NCBI GenBank assembly: GCA_018266795.1
Contig: JAFDZV010000009.1
Location: forward strand, 100,956 to 164,955
Origin: Bacteroidota bacterium
Lineage (GTDB): Bacteria; Bacteroidota; Ignavibacteria; OLB7
Reading direction: 5' to 3'
Length of the DNA: 64,000 nucleotides
In this document: piece after piece, positions 41,930 through 51,722 of the stretch
Position numbering within the stretch: position 1 is the first letter of the stretch
Layout: each line of letters opens with the position of its first letter
Notes under the pieces: generated by a model
What the model saw: the letters and a program-made list of their open reading frames with translations, nothing else
Database searches by the model: none
What the model was told of the DNA's origin: nothing
Translations under genes and position numbers: made by a program

Positions 41930-43381
41930 ATGCGATTCCTGCGAAACATATTGCCCGAAGCCCGAGCGATGATCGCGCTCGCTCTCCCCGTTGTTGCGGA
42001 CCAGCTCGGCGTCATGAGCATGGCGCTCGTGGACACCATCATGGTTGGCCACCTTGGCAGCGCAGCTCTGGGTTCGGTCGGCATCGGCGCATCGGTCTAC
42101 TTCTTCTTCATGGTGTTCGGCTACGGCACGATATCGGGAGTAGGCCCAACCGTTGCGCAGGCGCATGGCGCGCGCGATCCAGGGGAGATCGACAGAAGCG
42201 TGGCTCAGGCATTCTGGCTGGCCTGGGGGCTCACTGCACTCGGGCAGGCCGTTGCCTGGAGCAGCGGCGCCGTGCTGCGCGCGATGAACGAGCCTCCGGA
42301 GCTGATACCGCTGGCGACATCGTTCGTGCACGCCATCGCGTTCGGCATGCCGGCAACGTTCATGTATGCAGTTCTGCGCGCGTTCACAACGGGGCTGGGA
42401 CGCACGCGCATCACCATGATGATCGCGCTGGCCGGGGCGCTGATCAATGTCGTGGCGGACTACGCATTGATCTACGGCAGGCTTGGCGCCCCGGCGCTCG
42501 GTGTAGCGGGCGCGGGATATGCCACCGCAATCGTGCAGTGGTGCATGTTCGCGCTGATGCTGGGCTTCGTGCTCCGCTCCGGCGAACTGCGGCAGTACCG
42601 AATCTTCTCGCAGATTCTTCCGCTCCGTCCCGCCGTGATCGGCCGCCTTGTGCGGCTGGGCATGCCGATCGGCGGCAGCAACAGTCTGGAGGTCGGGTTC
42701 TTCGGGTTGACGGCGCTCCTGATGGGAAACTTCGGGAAGCAGGCGCTGGCCGCACATCAGGTTGCGCTGAACGTTGCCTCGTTCACCTTCATGATCCCGC
42801 TCGGCATCGGCATTGCCACCAGCACGCGTGTGGGGCAGTTCATCGGCGCGCGCGATCGCCCCGCCGCCCGCACATCGGGATGGGTGGGGATCGGACTGGC
42901 CACGCTGGTGATGATGGTAACAGCCATCGCACTCGTTTCGATCCCCGGGCCGATCATCGGCATCTATACGTCCGATGATACCATCTTCTCCTACGCCACC
43001 GGCTTCCTCGTGATCGCCGGTGCGTTCCAGATCTTCGACGGCATCCAGGTGGCAACGCTGGGAGCACTTCGAGGCCTGAAGGATACCTCGCGACCGATGC
43101 TTGTGAATCTCTTCGCCTACTGGGCCGTGGGCGTGCCGTCCGGATATCTTCTGGCATTCGTGCTGAAATGGAACGGGCAGGGGCTGTGGTGGGGACTGAC
43201 GATAGGATTGGCAACAGCCTCCGTGCTGCATCTGAACCGCTTTCGCCGCATGATCGGCGCCGCGTCGGCGACCGAGGCCGCTCCCGCCAACGTGGTTGCG
43301 GCCGATGCTGCCGGCGAGGCCCCGAACGCCGAAGCGGCGTCGCAGCAGAGTAACGGGATTGCGCTGGATGACGGCGCGTGA
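41930..43381 (+). CDS. MATE-family multidrug/metabolite exporter
   Basis: The protein has 483 residues with twelve predicted membrane helices in two homologous halves. Family segments are ALPVVADQLGVMSMALVDTIMVGHLG, GTISGVGPTVAQAHGARD and AVLRAFTTGLGRTRITM in the N-half, and MPIGGSNSLEVGFFGLTALLMGNFG, ALAAHQVALNVASFTFMIPLG and RVGQFIGARDR in the C-half. MATE proteins export cations or drugs against Na+ or H+. The last ~40 residues are a polar Ala-rich tail. No regulator gene is adjacent. A GCCCGGCT/AGCCGGGC hairpin follows the stop (43388-43416). Confidence 0.93.
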   Translation: MRFLRNILPEARAMIALALPVVADQLGVMSMALVDTIMVGHLGSAALGSVGIGASVYFFFMVFGYGTISGVGPTVAQAHGARDPGEIDRSVAQAFWLAWGLTALGQAVAWSSGAVLRAMNEPPELIPLATSFVHAIAFGMPATFMYAVLRAFTTGLGRTRITMMIALAGALINVVADYALIYGRLGAPALGVAGAGYATAIVQWCMFALMLGFVLRSGELRQYRIFSQILPLRPAVIGRLVRLGMPIGGSNSLEVGFFGLTALLMGNFGKQALAAHQVALNVASFTFMIPLGIGIATSTRVGQFIGARDRPAARTSGWVGIGLATLVMMVTAIALVSIPGPIIGIYTSDDTIFSYATGFLVIAGAFQIFDGIQVATLGALRGLKDTSRPMLVNLFAYWAVGVPSGYLLAFVLKWNGQGLWWGLTIGLATASVLHLNRFRRMIGAASATEAAPANVVAADAAGEAPNAEAASQQSNGIALDDGA

Positions 43382-43387
43382 ACGAAC

Positions 43388-43416
43388 GCCCGGCTTCGTG
43401 CTGCATGGAGCCGGGC
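43388..43416 (+). terminator. GC-rich hairpin after the MATE gene
   Basis: GCCCGGCT and AGCCGGGC form an 8-bp stem with a 13-base loop, 7 bases after the stop. No T-tract follows. The rest of the 322-base gap is GC-rich and shows nothing else recognisable. Confidence 0.4.
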
Positions 43417-43703
43417 GCATCCGATAGCGGCCCACCCCGGGTGCCGGCCCCAGGCACTGCCGCCGGCGGGCCCATCTGTGCGCCCTCCTCTCCAGCCGCG
43501 GCTCATGCCCGCCCGAACCCCCGGATTTCTTTTCGCCTCCACTTCCATTCCAGTAACTCCGGCAGGTTCACTGTGTTTATGCAATGGCAACTCATCCGGC
43601 AATTGCACATCTTGGCTGGCGTTTCGTCAGCACTTTTCTGGCGCGTGATCCCTCTGTCACTGCCGGGCCGCGGACGTTCGTTGGTCGAATCGCATGCGCC
43701 TGT

Positions 43704-46700
43704 ATGCATCTACTGCGACCCTCTACCCTCATCGCCCCGCTCCTTCTCGCGCTTGCACTGCTCGCGCGCGCCGATCTGCATGCCCAGTACAATCTTGGGC
43801 TCCTCTCCATCGACGCCCGGAACTTTCCGGCGATGTCCGCCACATTCGTTCTGCTCGACCCCAGGGGAAATCCGGTGCGCACACTGGACGCGAAGGACTT
43901 CCAGGCATTCGAGAACGATCAGCAGGTGGCCTCGCTCGGCTTCAGCGTGGACTGCCCGCCGCCGGGTCCGGCATCGCCGATCCATGCCGTGCTGGTGATG
44001 GACCGGAGTGGATCGATGTCGCTGCCGACGCCGGCGGGCCCGAACCGGTTCTCGGTGATGAAGAACGGCGCCTCCGCATTTGCACAGGCCGTACAGTACG
44101 TGGGTTCCACGGCGATCGCGGCAACCGCGTTCGACGATCTTCCCTCCATCGTAAGCGACTTCACGAATTCACCGCTCACGCTCACGGGCGCCATCAACGC
44201 AATCACCCTGGGCAACGGCACGGAGTACATGCCTGCGTTCATCGACAGTGCGCTCGGCGGCATCCCGCTGCTTGCAGCGCATCCGAACGCCGGCGAGAAG
44301 CGCATACTCGTGTTCGTCACCGACGGGCTTCCGCACTACCGCCCGGCCGTCGACACCATCGTGGCGAAGGCTAATCGCGCGAACATCGCCATCTATGCAA
44401 TCACCATCGGCCTGCCGATGAATGCGGACCTTGCCGCGATCGCCGCCAGGACCGGAGGGGAGACGTACAGCGACGTGGAGGATCCCAATCAGATGCAGGC
44501 GGTGTACACCTCCATCGCCCTTCACGCGCAGGGATTCGAACCATGTACGGTGCGCTGGATCTCGCAGCCGGGCTGCGGCCCGGCGAGCGCGCTGCGGACG
44601 TTCCGCCTGGTATACACTCCGAAGAATGTCGCCAGCACGCTCCCGTTCGTTGTCCCGGATGCCGGCATCATCAAACTCGCCGTGAGCCCGGAACTTGTCT
44701 GGTTCGGGCCGATTGCTCCGCCTGACAGCGCGCAACGTTCCGTGACGATCACGGGCCAGGGAGCACCGATCCCGATCGATTCCGCAAGCGTGGGAGGAAA
44801 TACCAGGTATCGCATCGTGGACTGGGGTGGCCCGCCGCCACCGTTCGTGCTCGCTCCCGGAGAGAGCCGTACGCTGCAGCTTCGGTTCAAGCCAACGGAC
44901 AGCCTGATCAACACGGCATCGCTCGCGTTCGCCAGCTCGCTCTGTACGTTCGATCCCACAACGCTCTCCGGAGGCGTGCGCCGCGCGGTGAGCGTCAGCA
45001 GGATTCAGCTGCTGAACCCCATTGGAGGGGAGCGCTTCGGTGGATGCGATTCGATCATGATTCGCTGGTCAGGTGTGACGCCGCTCGATACCGTTCTCAT
45101 CGAGTATCGCACGAGCGACACGTCCGCCTGGCAGACGATAACGCGCACCGGAACCGGGCTGCAATACGCCTGGAGCCCGCCGGCACCGGGAACGGGCTAT
45201 CGCATACGGGTTACCGGCAATATCAAACCGCTTCCGGACAGCATCGTCACCGTTGCCGGCGGCGGGGCCCTGGACACGAACGACATCGGTGCAACGCAGG
45301 TTGCGCTCTTCGCGCCATCGGCGGTCGTGAGCGATGGTGACCTTCTCTACATCGTGGAATCCGCCGGGCACCGTATACGGCGAGTGAACATGCAGAGCGG
45401 GATCATCACCACGATCGCAGGCACGGGAGCCCCCGGAAACTCCGGCGACGGCGGCCCGGCAAACATCGCGCTCCTCACCAATCCCTCCGGCATCGCGCTG
45501 GACGGGCAGATGCTTTACATCGCGGACTACGGCAATCATCGCGTACGCCGCGTGGACATGAGCACCGGCCTCATCAACACCGTGGCCGGCACCGGCGCCT
45601 CCGGCTTCTCCGGAGATGACGGCCTCGGAACGCGCGCCGAGCTCTCCTTCCCGTCGGCACTCGCCGTGGGGAACGGCGGGCTGTTCATCTGCGATCAGGG
45701 GAACAACCGCGTGCGATTCTTCGACTTCAAGACGAACATCATCACCACCGTCGCCGGCGGAGGGATCTTCGTGGGAGGAGACGGCTCCCCTGCGAGCAAC
45801 GTTATTCTGAACAAACCGTCGGCCGTTGTCTACGCCTCGGACCCCGCGCATTTCAACGACACGCTCTTCATTGCCGAGGAGGGAGCGCACCGCGTGCGCA
45901 TCGTGGAGATGCGGAGCCGCATTATCTCGACGATTGCAGGAACCAGCTTCCAGGGATACGACGGCGAGGGGAAGGATGGCCGCGATTCGAAGATGAACGG
46001 ACCGCGCGGCGTGGAGTTGATCGGCAACATGTTCTACATGAGCGATGCAGGGAACAGCCGCGTGCGGATGGTGCCCCGCGGCGGCGGCGCGATCGCCACG
46101 GAAGCCGGGAACGGAACCGCCGGCTACGGAGGCGACAACGGTCCCGCTGCAGCCGCCCGCCTGAACATGCCCTCCGGCCTCTCCGGAGCGCCGGGCAAAC
46201 TCTTCATCGCCGATCTGGCAAACGATCGCGTGCGCGAGGTGCTTCTGCACGACTTCGGGCGGAGCGATTCCTCGCACAGCAACTTCACGATTGCCTCCGG
46301 AAAGGTTGCCTACGCAATCAAGTCCCGCACCGTGGTATTCGGCGCGCGCAGTGTTGGCTCCGCACACGACAGTGCAATAGCGTCCGCCATCTGCAACATG
46401 GGGGACGTTCCGTTCCTGATCGACTCCATCGAGCTGGCCGACGCGAACCCGGAGGACTTCTCGCTTGTCTCCGGATTGCCGGGCACGGCGATTCCACCCG
46501 GCGCATGCATACCGATCGAGATCCGCTTCGAGCCGCAGGGAACCGGAGCACGGAATGCGATCGCAATCGTTCACTCGCGTTGCGCGGGAACGGACACACT
46601 GACGCTTCGGGGAACAGGAAACGAGCCGTGCGGATCGGTGGTGGTGCCGCGCATGGATGCCGGCTCCGTATTGGTGAGCACGTCCACGCAGGTCACGATC

Positions 46701-48902
46701 GTGAAGGCGATCGCGAACAACGGCGCCACGACGCTCAGCGGTACGATCGGCGTTTCACCGGCGGACGGCGACTTCAGCATCGTGAGCGGCGGCGGGCCGT
46801 TCTCGCTCGCGCCCGGAAGCTCGATGGACGTCTCGGTGAAGTTCGCGCCGACGCTCAGCGGCATCCGCTCCGCGCTACTCACGTACGGCCTGGCGGAGAC
46901 GTGCGGCTCCGTGAGCACGCTCCTGGTTGGCCGCGGCGTTGTTCCGCAGACCCTGGGACGCGTGCTTCGCACGGACTTCCCGGACCTCCCCTGCGGCGAC
47001 TGGCCGCGCGATACGACGCTCACGATCTCCAACATCGGCGATGCGCCGCTGGATATCACCGGGATCGCACTTGCGAACGGCAGTAACGGCTACGCAATCC
47101 TCTCGGCGGTTCCCTCTCCCTCCACGCCGCTCTCGATTCCGCCGGCGGCGAGCGCGAGCGTTCGCATCGGATTCAATCCTCCGGCTCCGGGCATCTTCAC
47201 GGACACGCTGCGCATCACGTCCAACGATCCCGCCGGCCCGGCGTCCGTGCCGCTCTCCGGGCGTCGCGATCTGCTTTCCCTCACCGGCTCACGGAACATC
47301 CTCGCCTACAACGGCACCATAGCCACCGGCTATCCGTTCGACAGCACGGTTGTGATTCACAACAACGGAACGCGCCCGCTCACCATCAACAGCGCAGTGC
47401 TCGAAGGGGTGAATGCCGACAGGTTCGGTCTGACCAATCCGACGCTTCCGGCCGTGGTGAACCCGGGTGATTCCATCGTGCTGAGGATCGACGCCCTTGG
47501 CCCCGCAGGCGGCTCCGGCTACTCTGCAGCGGTCCGGCTGCTCTTCGGCCCAAGCTGCGACTCCGGCGCGTTCGTGCTTCCAGTGATCGAGACCGGAGCG
47601 GAGCCGGCCGTGCTTGCGATGGACCAGTCGTTCGGCACGCTCCGCTGCCCCGGCGACGGGGTGCGCGATACGGTTGTCACGATCAGCAACCCGGGTGGTG
47701 CGCAGCTTCTCATCACCGCGCTGACGCTGGTGCCGGCGGGTGGACCGTTCACCGTGCTGGACGCTCCGCCGCTCGTTGTCCCCTCTTCAGGCCGGTTGAA
47801 CGTTCGCGTTCGATTCGCCCCGACGGGACCAGGGAGCTACAGCGCCGATCTCCGCATCACGAGCAGCGCATCCTCCGGCGACTCTGTTGCAACCTTGAGC
47901 GGCCGCCGCGATGCGCTTGCCATGAGCGCCGTTCCGGCATCGATCGCACTCGGCCCCTTCATCGCGCCCGGTGCGGCAAGCGGCACGGCAACGCTTCACA
48001 ACCTCGGCACGGCAACGCTGGATCTCACGCTCTCCACGGCCACTACGAACTTCATCGTGCAGGGAGGTCCGGCCATCAGCATTCCGCCGGGCGATTCGGT
48101 GACGGTCACGGTTCGCTTCAGCGGCGCAGCACCGGGAACGTATGTGGACTCACTTGTTGTGCGCGAGACGGCGTGCGGCATCGAGACGCATGTTGGATTG
48201 AAGGGAGCCGTGGAGCCGGGTGCGCGCAGCACGATCTCCCTTCCAACGATGGCGGCCGGCTCCAATCAGCATCTCGTGCTTCCGCTCCATATCGTGATTC
48301 CGGATCGCGCGCTCTTCTCCGGCACCGGAGCGCGCCTGTTCCATACCACGATCACCTTCAACGGGCTGGCGCTGCAGCCGGACTCCGTTACCGGTGCAAC
48401 GCTTACAACGAACACGTACGACCCCGTAAGCCATATCCAGACGATGACGCTGGATGGCGCCTACCCCGGCACCGGCGACACGCTGGCACTGATACATGGC
48501 ACGGTCCCGGTTGGTGTTACGGTCACCACGCCCCTCGCCTTCGAGGACTTCACCTGGGACAGGCCGGCCGTTGCAGTGGAACTCGTGAACGGACTTCTGC
48601 AGGTAACGGCATCGTGCACAACCGGCGATCGCCTGACAGCACACGTGCATCTCACGAAGATCCGTCCGATGCCGGCCGGCGACGAGGCAACGGTGGAGTT
48701 CGATCTGGAAGAGGATGAGACCGTGAGCCTCGTGGTAAGCGATCTGCTGGGACGGAATGTTGCAGCACTCGGCGAGAAGCGCTACACGAAGGGACATCAC
48801 GCGGCAACCGTGTCGCTGCGCGGCGTTCCCTCCGGCACATACACGATCGCATTGATCACGCCCTTCGGCGGTACGGCGGCGGCGTGCATTGTGTCGAGGT
48901 GA
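43704..48902 (+). CDS. Giant T9SS-exported surface protein: VWA, NHL propeller and Ig-like (ASH) repeats
   Basis: The protein has 1732 residues from ATG 43704 (signal peptide LIAPLLLALALLARADLHAQ); the ATG at 43584 would put 40 extra residues before it. A VWFA domain follows at ~90-270 with a MIDAS DRSGSMS. After Ig-like segments (300-510), NHL repeats cover ~520-850 (NPSGIALDGQMLYIADYGNHRVRRVD, AVGNGGLFICDQGNNRVRFFD, TVAGTG loops), a beta-propeller. About six ASH/DUF1573-type domains follow (VTISNPGGAQLLITALTL, LRITSNDPAGPASVPLSG), then a domain with a hydrophobic beta-rich sequence. The last ~80 residues are a Por sorting domain (VSLVVSDLLGRNVAAL, GVPSGTYTIALIT). This is a likely adhesin or surface scaffold. 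Heptad repeats start at its stop codon. Confidence 0.88.
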   Translation: MHLLRPSTLIAPLLLALALLARADLHAQYNLGLLSIDARNFPAMSATFVLLDPRGNPVRTLDAKDFQAFENDQQVASLGFSVDCPPPGPASPIHAVLVMDRSGSMSLPTPAGPNRFSVMKNGASAFAQAVQYVGSTAIAATAFDDLPSIVSDFTNSPLTLTGAINAITLGNGTEYMPAFIDSALGGIPLLAAHPNAGEKRILVFVTDGLPHYRPAVDTIVAKANRANIAIYAITIGLPMNADLAAIAARTGGETYSDVEDPNQMQAVYTSIALHAQGFEPCTVRWISQPGCGPASALRTFRLVYTPKNVASTLPFVVPDAGIIKLAVSPELVWFGPIAPPDSAQRSVTITGQGAPIPIDSASVGGNTRYRIVDWGGPPPPFVLAPGESRTLQLRFKPTDSLINTASLAFASSLCTFDPTTLSGGVRRAVSVSRIQLLNPIGGERFGGCDSIMIRWSGVTPLDTVLIEYRTSDTSAWQTITRTGTGLQYAWSPPAPGTGYRIRVTGNIKPLPDSIVTVAGGGALDTNDIGATQVALFAPSAVVSDGDLLYIVESAGHRIRRVNMQSGIITTIAGTGAPGNSGDGGPANIALLTNPSGIALDGQMLYIADYGNHRVRRVDMSTGLINTVAGTGASGFSGDDGLGTRAELSFPSALAVGNGGLFICDQGNNRVRFFDFKTNIITTVAGGGIFVGGDGSPASNVILNKPSAVVYASDPAHFNDTLFIAEEGAHRVRIVEMRSRIISTIAGTSFQGYDGEGKDGRDSKMNGPRGVELIGNMFYMSDAGNSRVRMVPRGGGAIATEAGNGTAGYGGDNGPAAAARLNMPSGLSGAPGKLFIADLANDRVREVLLHDFGRSDSSHSNFTIASGKVAYAIKSRTVVFGARSVGSAHDSAIASAICNMGDVPFLIDSIELADANPEDFSLVSGLPGTAIPPGACIPIEIRFEPQGTGARNAIAIVHSRCAGTDTLTLRGTGNEPCGSVVVPRMDAGSVLVSTSTQVTIVKAIANNGATTLSGTIGVSPADGDFSIVSGGGPFSLAPGSSMDVSVKFAPTLSGIRSALLTYGLAETCGSVSTLLVGRGVVPQTLGRVLRTDFPDLPCGDWPRDTTLTISNIGDAPLDITGIALANGSNGYAILSAVPSPSTPLSIPPAASASVRIGFNPPAPGIFTDTLRITSNDPAGPASVPLSGRRDLLSLTGSRNILAYNGTIATGYPFDSTVVIHNNGTRPLTINSAVLEGVNADRFGLTNPTLPAVVNPGDSIVLRIDALGPAGGSGYSAAVRLLFGPSCDSGAFVLPVIETGAEPAVLAMDQSFGTLRCPGDGVRDTVVTISNPGGAQLLITALTLVPAGGPFTVLDAPPLVVPSSGRLNVRVRFAPTGPGSYSADLRITSSASSGDSVATLSGRRDALAMSAVPASIALGPFIAPGAASGTATLHNLGTATLDLTLSTATTNFIVQGGPAISIPPGDSVTVTVRFSGAAPGTYVDSLVVRETACGIETHVGLKGAVEPGARSTISLPTMAAGSNQHLVLPLHIVIPDRALFSGTGARLFHTTITFNGLALQPDSVTGATLTTNTYDPVSHIQTMTLDGAYPGTGDTLALIHGTVPVGVTVTTPLAFEDFTWDRPAVAVELVNGLLQVTASCTTGDRLTAHVHLTKIRPMPAGDEATVEFDLEEDETVSLVVSDLLGRNVAALGEKRYTKGHHAATVSLRGVPSGTYTIALITPFGGTAAACIVSR

Positions 48903-48951
48903 TGGTCTTGGGGATTTGTGCTTGGGACTTTGTTCTTTGTGCTTCGGTTTT
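48903..48951. repeat. Heptad repeat after the giant surface protein gene (7 units)
   Basis: TGGTCTT, GGGGATT, TGTGCTT, GGGACTT, TGTTCTT, TGTGCTT and CGGTTTT run without a gap from the base after the stop codon. All end in TT, the GGTTCTT flavour of the family. Confidence 0.85.
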
Positions 48952-49077
48952 TCACTGCGTTGTCGCGGAGGTCTCTAAGCAACCAGCTCAACCGCCCGGC
49001 ATACATGTGCAGCACTGGAGCTGTCGCGGAGTGTCTCCGCGACCAGGCGAAGCGCACCGCGTACATGCCCCCTCTCT

Positions 49078-49476
49078 CTATCCATCCAACGCCCGATCCG
49101 GCATCACAAAGATCCGGCGCGCGCAATCGGATTTGAGCGTTGCGGGATGATAGTAGCGCGAGAGAATGCCGGAATTCCAGTCGAGAAGATCGGCGTTCTC
49201 TTCCGCGAACTGATCCCACGTGCAATCCTCGGCGCAACGATCCAGGCGTTCGCGGATCAGAAAGAAATAGGCCCACGTAATTGTTTCGTGATACCGTCCC
49301 TCTGCGCCATGCCTGCGTGCAAGCGCGCGCAACCCCTCGCTCGTCCGCGTCAGAGCTTCAACCGGCGGATAGCGATGCAGATAGATCCAGGCAACGCGCA
49401 CGTGCTCACGATGGTGAAACGTACTCCCCGCCAGCGCCGCCTTCTCGAATCGCTCTATCAGTTCATCATCACTCAT
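49078..49476 (-). CDS. Conserved hypothetical protein (HREHVRVAW family)
   Basis: The protein has 132 residues from ATG 49476 (MSDDELIERFE). It is helical and soluble. HHREHVRVAWIYLHRYPPVEAL, YHETITWAYFFLIRERL and NSGILSRYYHPATLKSDCARRIFVMPD match a family that I know only as uncharacterised. A His-rich HHREH and a later YHET suggest a metal- or ligand-binding site, but this is speculative. It lies 106 bases downstream of the small RHH-like gene. Confidence 0.7.
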   Translation of the reverse strand: MSDDELIERFEKAALAGSTFHHREHVRVAWIYLHRYPPVEALTRTSEGLRALARRHGAEGRYHETITWAYFFLIRERLDRCAEDCTWDQFAEENADLLDWNSGILSRYYHPATLKSDCARRIFVMPDRALDG

Positions 49477-49582
49477 GAGAATCTGCCTCAGGTTGATTGC
49501 CAGCATCGCCATGTTCCTGCATCGGCGCAATCGAGCGGCGAACGCTGATCGTGCCCAATGCCTCATCTTCCGCCGTCATCGG

Positions 49583-49867
49583 TTATCCCCCTGCCTCGAA
49601 CATTCCATGGCTTGCCCTTGCATCCAGGTCCAGCCCATAAATCTTCTTCAGCCCGGCGATACGCTTTTTCGACTCCAGCCCGAATGGCGATGTGCCCTCG
49701 AATGCATGAAGCACGATCCCTTCCAACAGATCACCCAATGTGATGTCGTGGTATTCAGCAAGTGCCTTCAATACCTTCACCAGCCGCTTCTCCATGCGCA
49801 CTCCGGTTTGAATGCGCTCCACCTGAATCGGCTGGCTTTCCTCCCCCCTCTCCGTTTTTGCTCTCAT
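49583..49867 (-). CDS. Small antitoxin/RHH-like protein
   Basis: The protein has 94 residues. A polar N-terminus (MRAKTERGEESQPIQ) precedes a strand and two helices (VRMEKRLVKVLKALAEYHDITLGDLLEGIVLHAFEG), which has the shape of a ribbon-helix-helix or CopG-like DNA-binding unit. The C-terminus (SKKRIAGLKKIYGLDLD) is basic. No toxin gene of known type is adjacent. A 24-bp perfect palindrome lies 24 bases upstream of the ATG, and an autoregulator binding it is the simplest model. The classification is tentative. Confidence 0.55.
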   Translation of the reverse strand: MRAKTERGEESQPIQVERIQTGVRMEKRLVKVLKALAEYHDITLGDLLEGIVLHAFEGTSPFGLESKKRIAGLKKIYGLDLDARASHGMFEAGG

Positions 49868-49890
49868 CTCTTCAATGATGCCGAGTGAAT

Positions 49891-49914
49891 ATCTTGGTAC
49901 ATATGTACCAAGAT
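49891..49914. promoter_or_regulatory. 24-bp perfect palindromic operator
   Basis: Two perfect inverted 12-base half-sites (ATCTTGGTACAT and its complement) abut. The core GGTACATATGTACC fits the cyanobacterial-type LexA box pattern RGTACNNNDGTWCB. It lies 24 bases upstream of the minus-strand small gene at 49583-49867. Either SOS control or an autoregulated small regulator is possible. Confidence 0.75.
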
Positions 49915-49930
49915 AGCACGGCGTTCAGTA

Positions 49931-50143
49931 TCATGCAAACGCATGCGTCTTCGGTACGCGGAAGAGCCGAAGGCCTGCGAGCGCATCCTGCAGGATCTTC
50001 CGGTTCGGACAGGTCGCAGCGAAGCCCGGCGTCGGCGTTGGTCCAGACCGGCGCGGGTTCGGTGAAGCGGGCTGCGCAACCGCAACGAGCAAACTGAGGA
50101 GAGCAGAGAGGATGATGATCGTACGGCGCAACGAGGAAGCCAT
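49931..50143 (-). CDS. Possible small secreted peptide
   Basis: An ATG at 50143 opens a frame of 70 residues with a good signal peptide (RRTIIILSALLSLLVAVAQP) and a short basic, Pro-rich mature part with one Cys. No family was recognised, and no Shine-Dalgarno site is visible. It may be a truncated secreted gene. It ends 17 bases before the palindrome. Confidence 0.35.
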   Translation of the reverse strand: MASSLRRTIIILSALLSLLVAVAQPASPNPRRSGPTPTPGFAATCPNRKILQDALAGLRLFRVPKTHAFA

Positions 50144-50465
50144 GCGCTGTCTCACAATGTTGGTAATCGGATAATAATCATGCGCCGGCGGAGATCCCCG
50201 CGTGGCAGAGGCTCGCGAGGATTGACGATAATGGACAATGGGTGGAGGGGTTGAAGCAGGGCCATGCAATCCACGGGGCCGGCGATTGGAGAGAGGACAC
50301 GGGCCGGGTGCGCAGTTGCCGGAGTGAGTGTCTGTGCCATCTCCGGGCGACGATGCGCCGATGCGGTCACAACCCGGACATACCGTCTAAAGGCGATGCC
50401 GCTGATTCCAGCCTGTTCGCACCACCCTCTTTTCACTGCACCTGGAACCGAACCCCAGGCACCCA
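50144..50465. other. Intergenic region, 322 bases
   Basis: The region separates the small secreted ORF from the end of the gene at 50466-51722. Weakly heptad-like CCTGGAA/CCGAACC sequence occurs near 50430-50465, at the 3' end of that gene. Nothing else was recognised. Confidence 0.3.
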
Positions 50466-51722
50466 TCACTTCCTGAACTTGAAGGACCGCAGCACTGCGC
50501 CGAGATCTCCCTTCTCACCGACATCCTGCGGCCCGGCGACGCCGGCCGAAAGCGATGTGGAGTGGAGATCGATCACGGTTCCGGGCTCACGCGAGGTGGG
50601 TGAAATCAGAATCAGGCGGCCGTAGTAGGTAACGCCCGCCGCCCCCTTCCCCGGCATCGTGCCGCGATATCGGAACTCGAGCCCGTCCCGCCCATCGAGA
50701 CGCACCTGCCCCCGCGAGACGCGCTCGAAGCTTGCCATCGACGCCGCCACCTGATGCTCGAGCGTATCGGTCAGGGTGATGAGGATGGCGCGGCGTGCGG
50801 AGTCGCTGCCGGCACGATAATCCAGCGGGCTCACGGAGATTGCATCGGTACTGAAGTCCGATATTCCCGCCCGCACAACGCCGCGGCGCAGCGTCACGAA
50901 CGCATGCGATTCAATCGCGCTTGTGCGCAGGTTCCACGTTCTCGGGAAGTCGAGACTGAAGCCGAAGAAATCACTCTGCAGTTCGGTGATCGTCTTTTCC
51001 CGCGTGTTCACGAATGTCCGCATCGAATGCAGATCCGCCTTCCTGTGACGCGGGATCTTCACACTCTTCAGGATTGCCGCCATCTCCCCCTTCACTCCCA
51101 CGTCATCGCTTCCATGCACGTCCGTCGATGCCGAGGTTGCCGTGAGGCCGATCGTCAGCCCATCGTTCGTAGCGGTCGGCAACACGAAGATGAACCGGCC
51201 GTAGCCCGCTGCACCGGCCCGGCGTTCGATGTCCGCGGCGCCTTCGGTCCGGATCTCGAACGCCTGCAATCCATCAACCTTCAATGTCCCCTCATGAACG
51301 TGCTTGAAGCCGGAGACGCGCATGCCGAACTGTGTCTTCTCGAAGAGCGCCGCCTGCTGCATCACCAGTGCCAGCGTCAGCGAATCGTTCTCCTGCGCGC
51401 TCACCAACAGCGGCCCGATGGTGAACTGATCGGAGACGAAGCTCGGATTGCCGTTGTACTTCATCGCGTGATACACCTTGAAGAAGGCGCCGTTCTCCTC
51501 TGGGTGCGATGCGATGATCCAGGAGGCGGGATAGGATACCGAGAAGTCCGCATAGAAATCCGCCATCACCATCGGGGCGCTCTCGCGATCGTTGGTGAAG
51601 GTCTCCATCGCCTGCGCATGCGCAGCGCCATGCACGCACAACAGGAACATCATCACGGTAAGAAGCGGGAACAATGCGATGGCATCCGATCCGTTCGCGG
51701 ACGTGTGGGGCGTGATTCTCAT
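50466..51722 (-). CDS. Secreted protein with two PsbP-like domains
   Basis: The protein has 418 residues from ATG 51722 (signal peptide LFPLLTVMMFLLCVHGAAHAQ). Two copies of a ~170-residue module occur: YADFSVSYPASWIIASHPEENGAFF with the tail GEMAAILKSVKIPR, and FFGFSLDFPRTWNLRTSAIESHAFV with the tail GDLGAVLRSFKFRK. Each has a Phe/Tyr-x-Tyr-Pro-x-x-Trp opening and ends in KSVKI or RSFKF, as in PsbP/DUF1795-like domains. These are periplasmic or secreted ligand-binding folds. The role here is unknown. Confidence 0.7.
   Translation of the reverse strand: MRITPHTSANGSDAIALFPLLTVMMFLLCVHGAAHAQAMETFTNDRESAPMVMADFYADFSVSYPASWIIASHPEENGAFFKVYHAMKYNGNPSFVSDQFTIGPLLVSAQENDSLTLALVMQQAALFEKTQFGMRVSGFKHVHEGTLKVDGLQAFEIRTEGAADIERRAGAAGYGRFIFVLPTATNDGLTIGLTATSASTDVHGSDDVGVKGEMAAILKSVKIPRHRKADLHSMRTFVNTREKTITELQSDFFGFSLDFPRTWNLRTSAIESHAFVTLRRGVVRAGISDFSTDAISVSPLDYRAGSDSARRAILITLTDTLEHQVAASMASFERVSRGQVRLDGRDGLEFRYRGTMPGKGAAGVTYYGRLILISPTSREPGTVIDLHSTSLSAGVAGPQDVGEKGDLGAVLRSFKFRK

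Noticed and set aside
49885..50097. A 70-codon plus-strand frame spanning the palindrome
   Set aside because: It has low-complexity Arg/Ser/Gly composition, no ribosome-binding site, and includes the palindrome as its start region.
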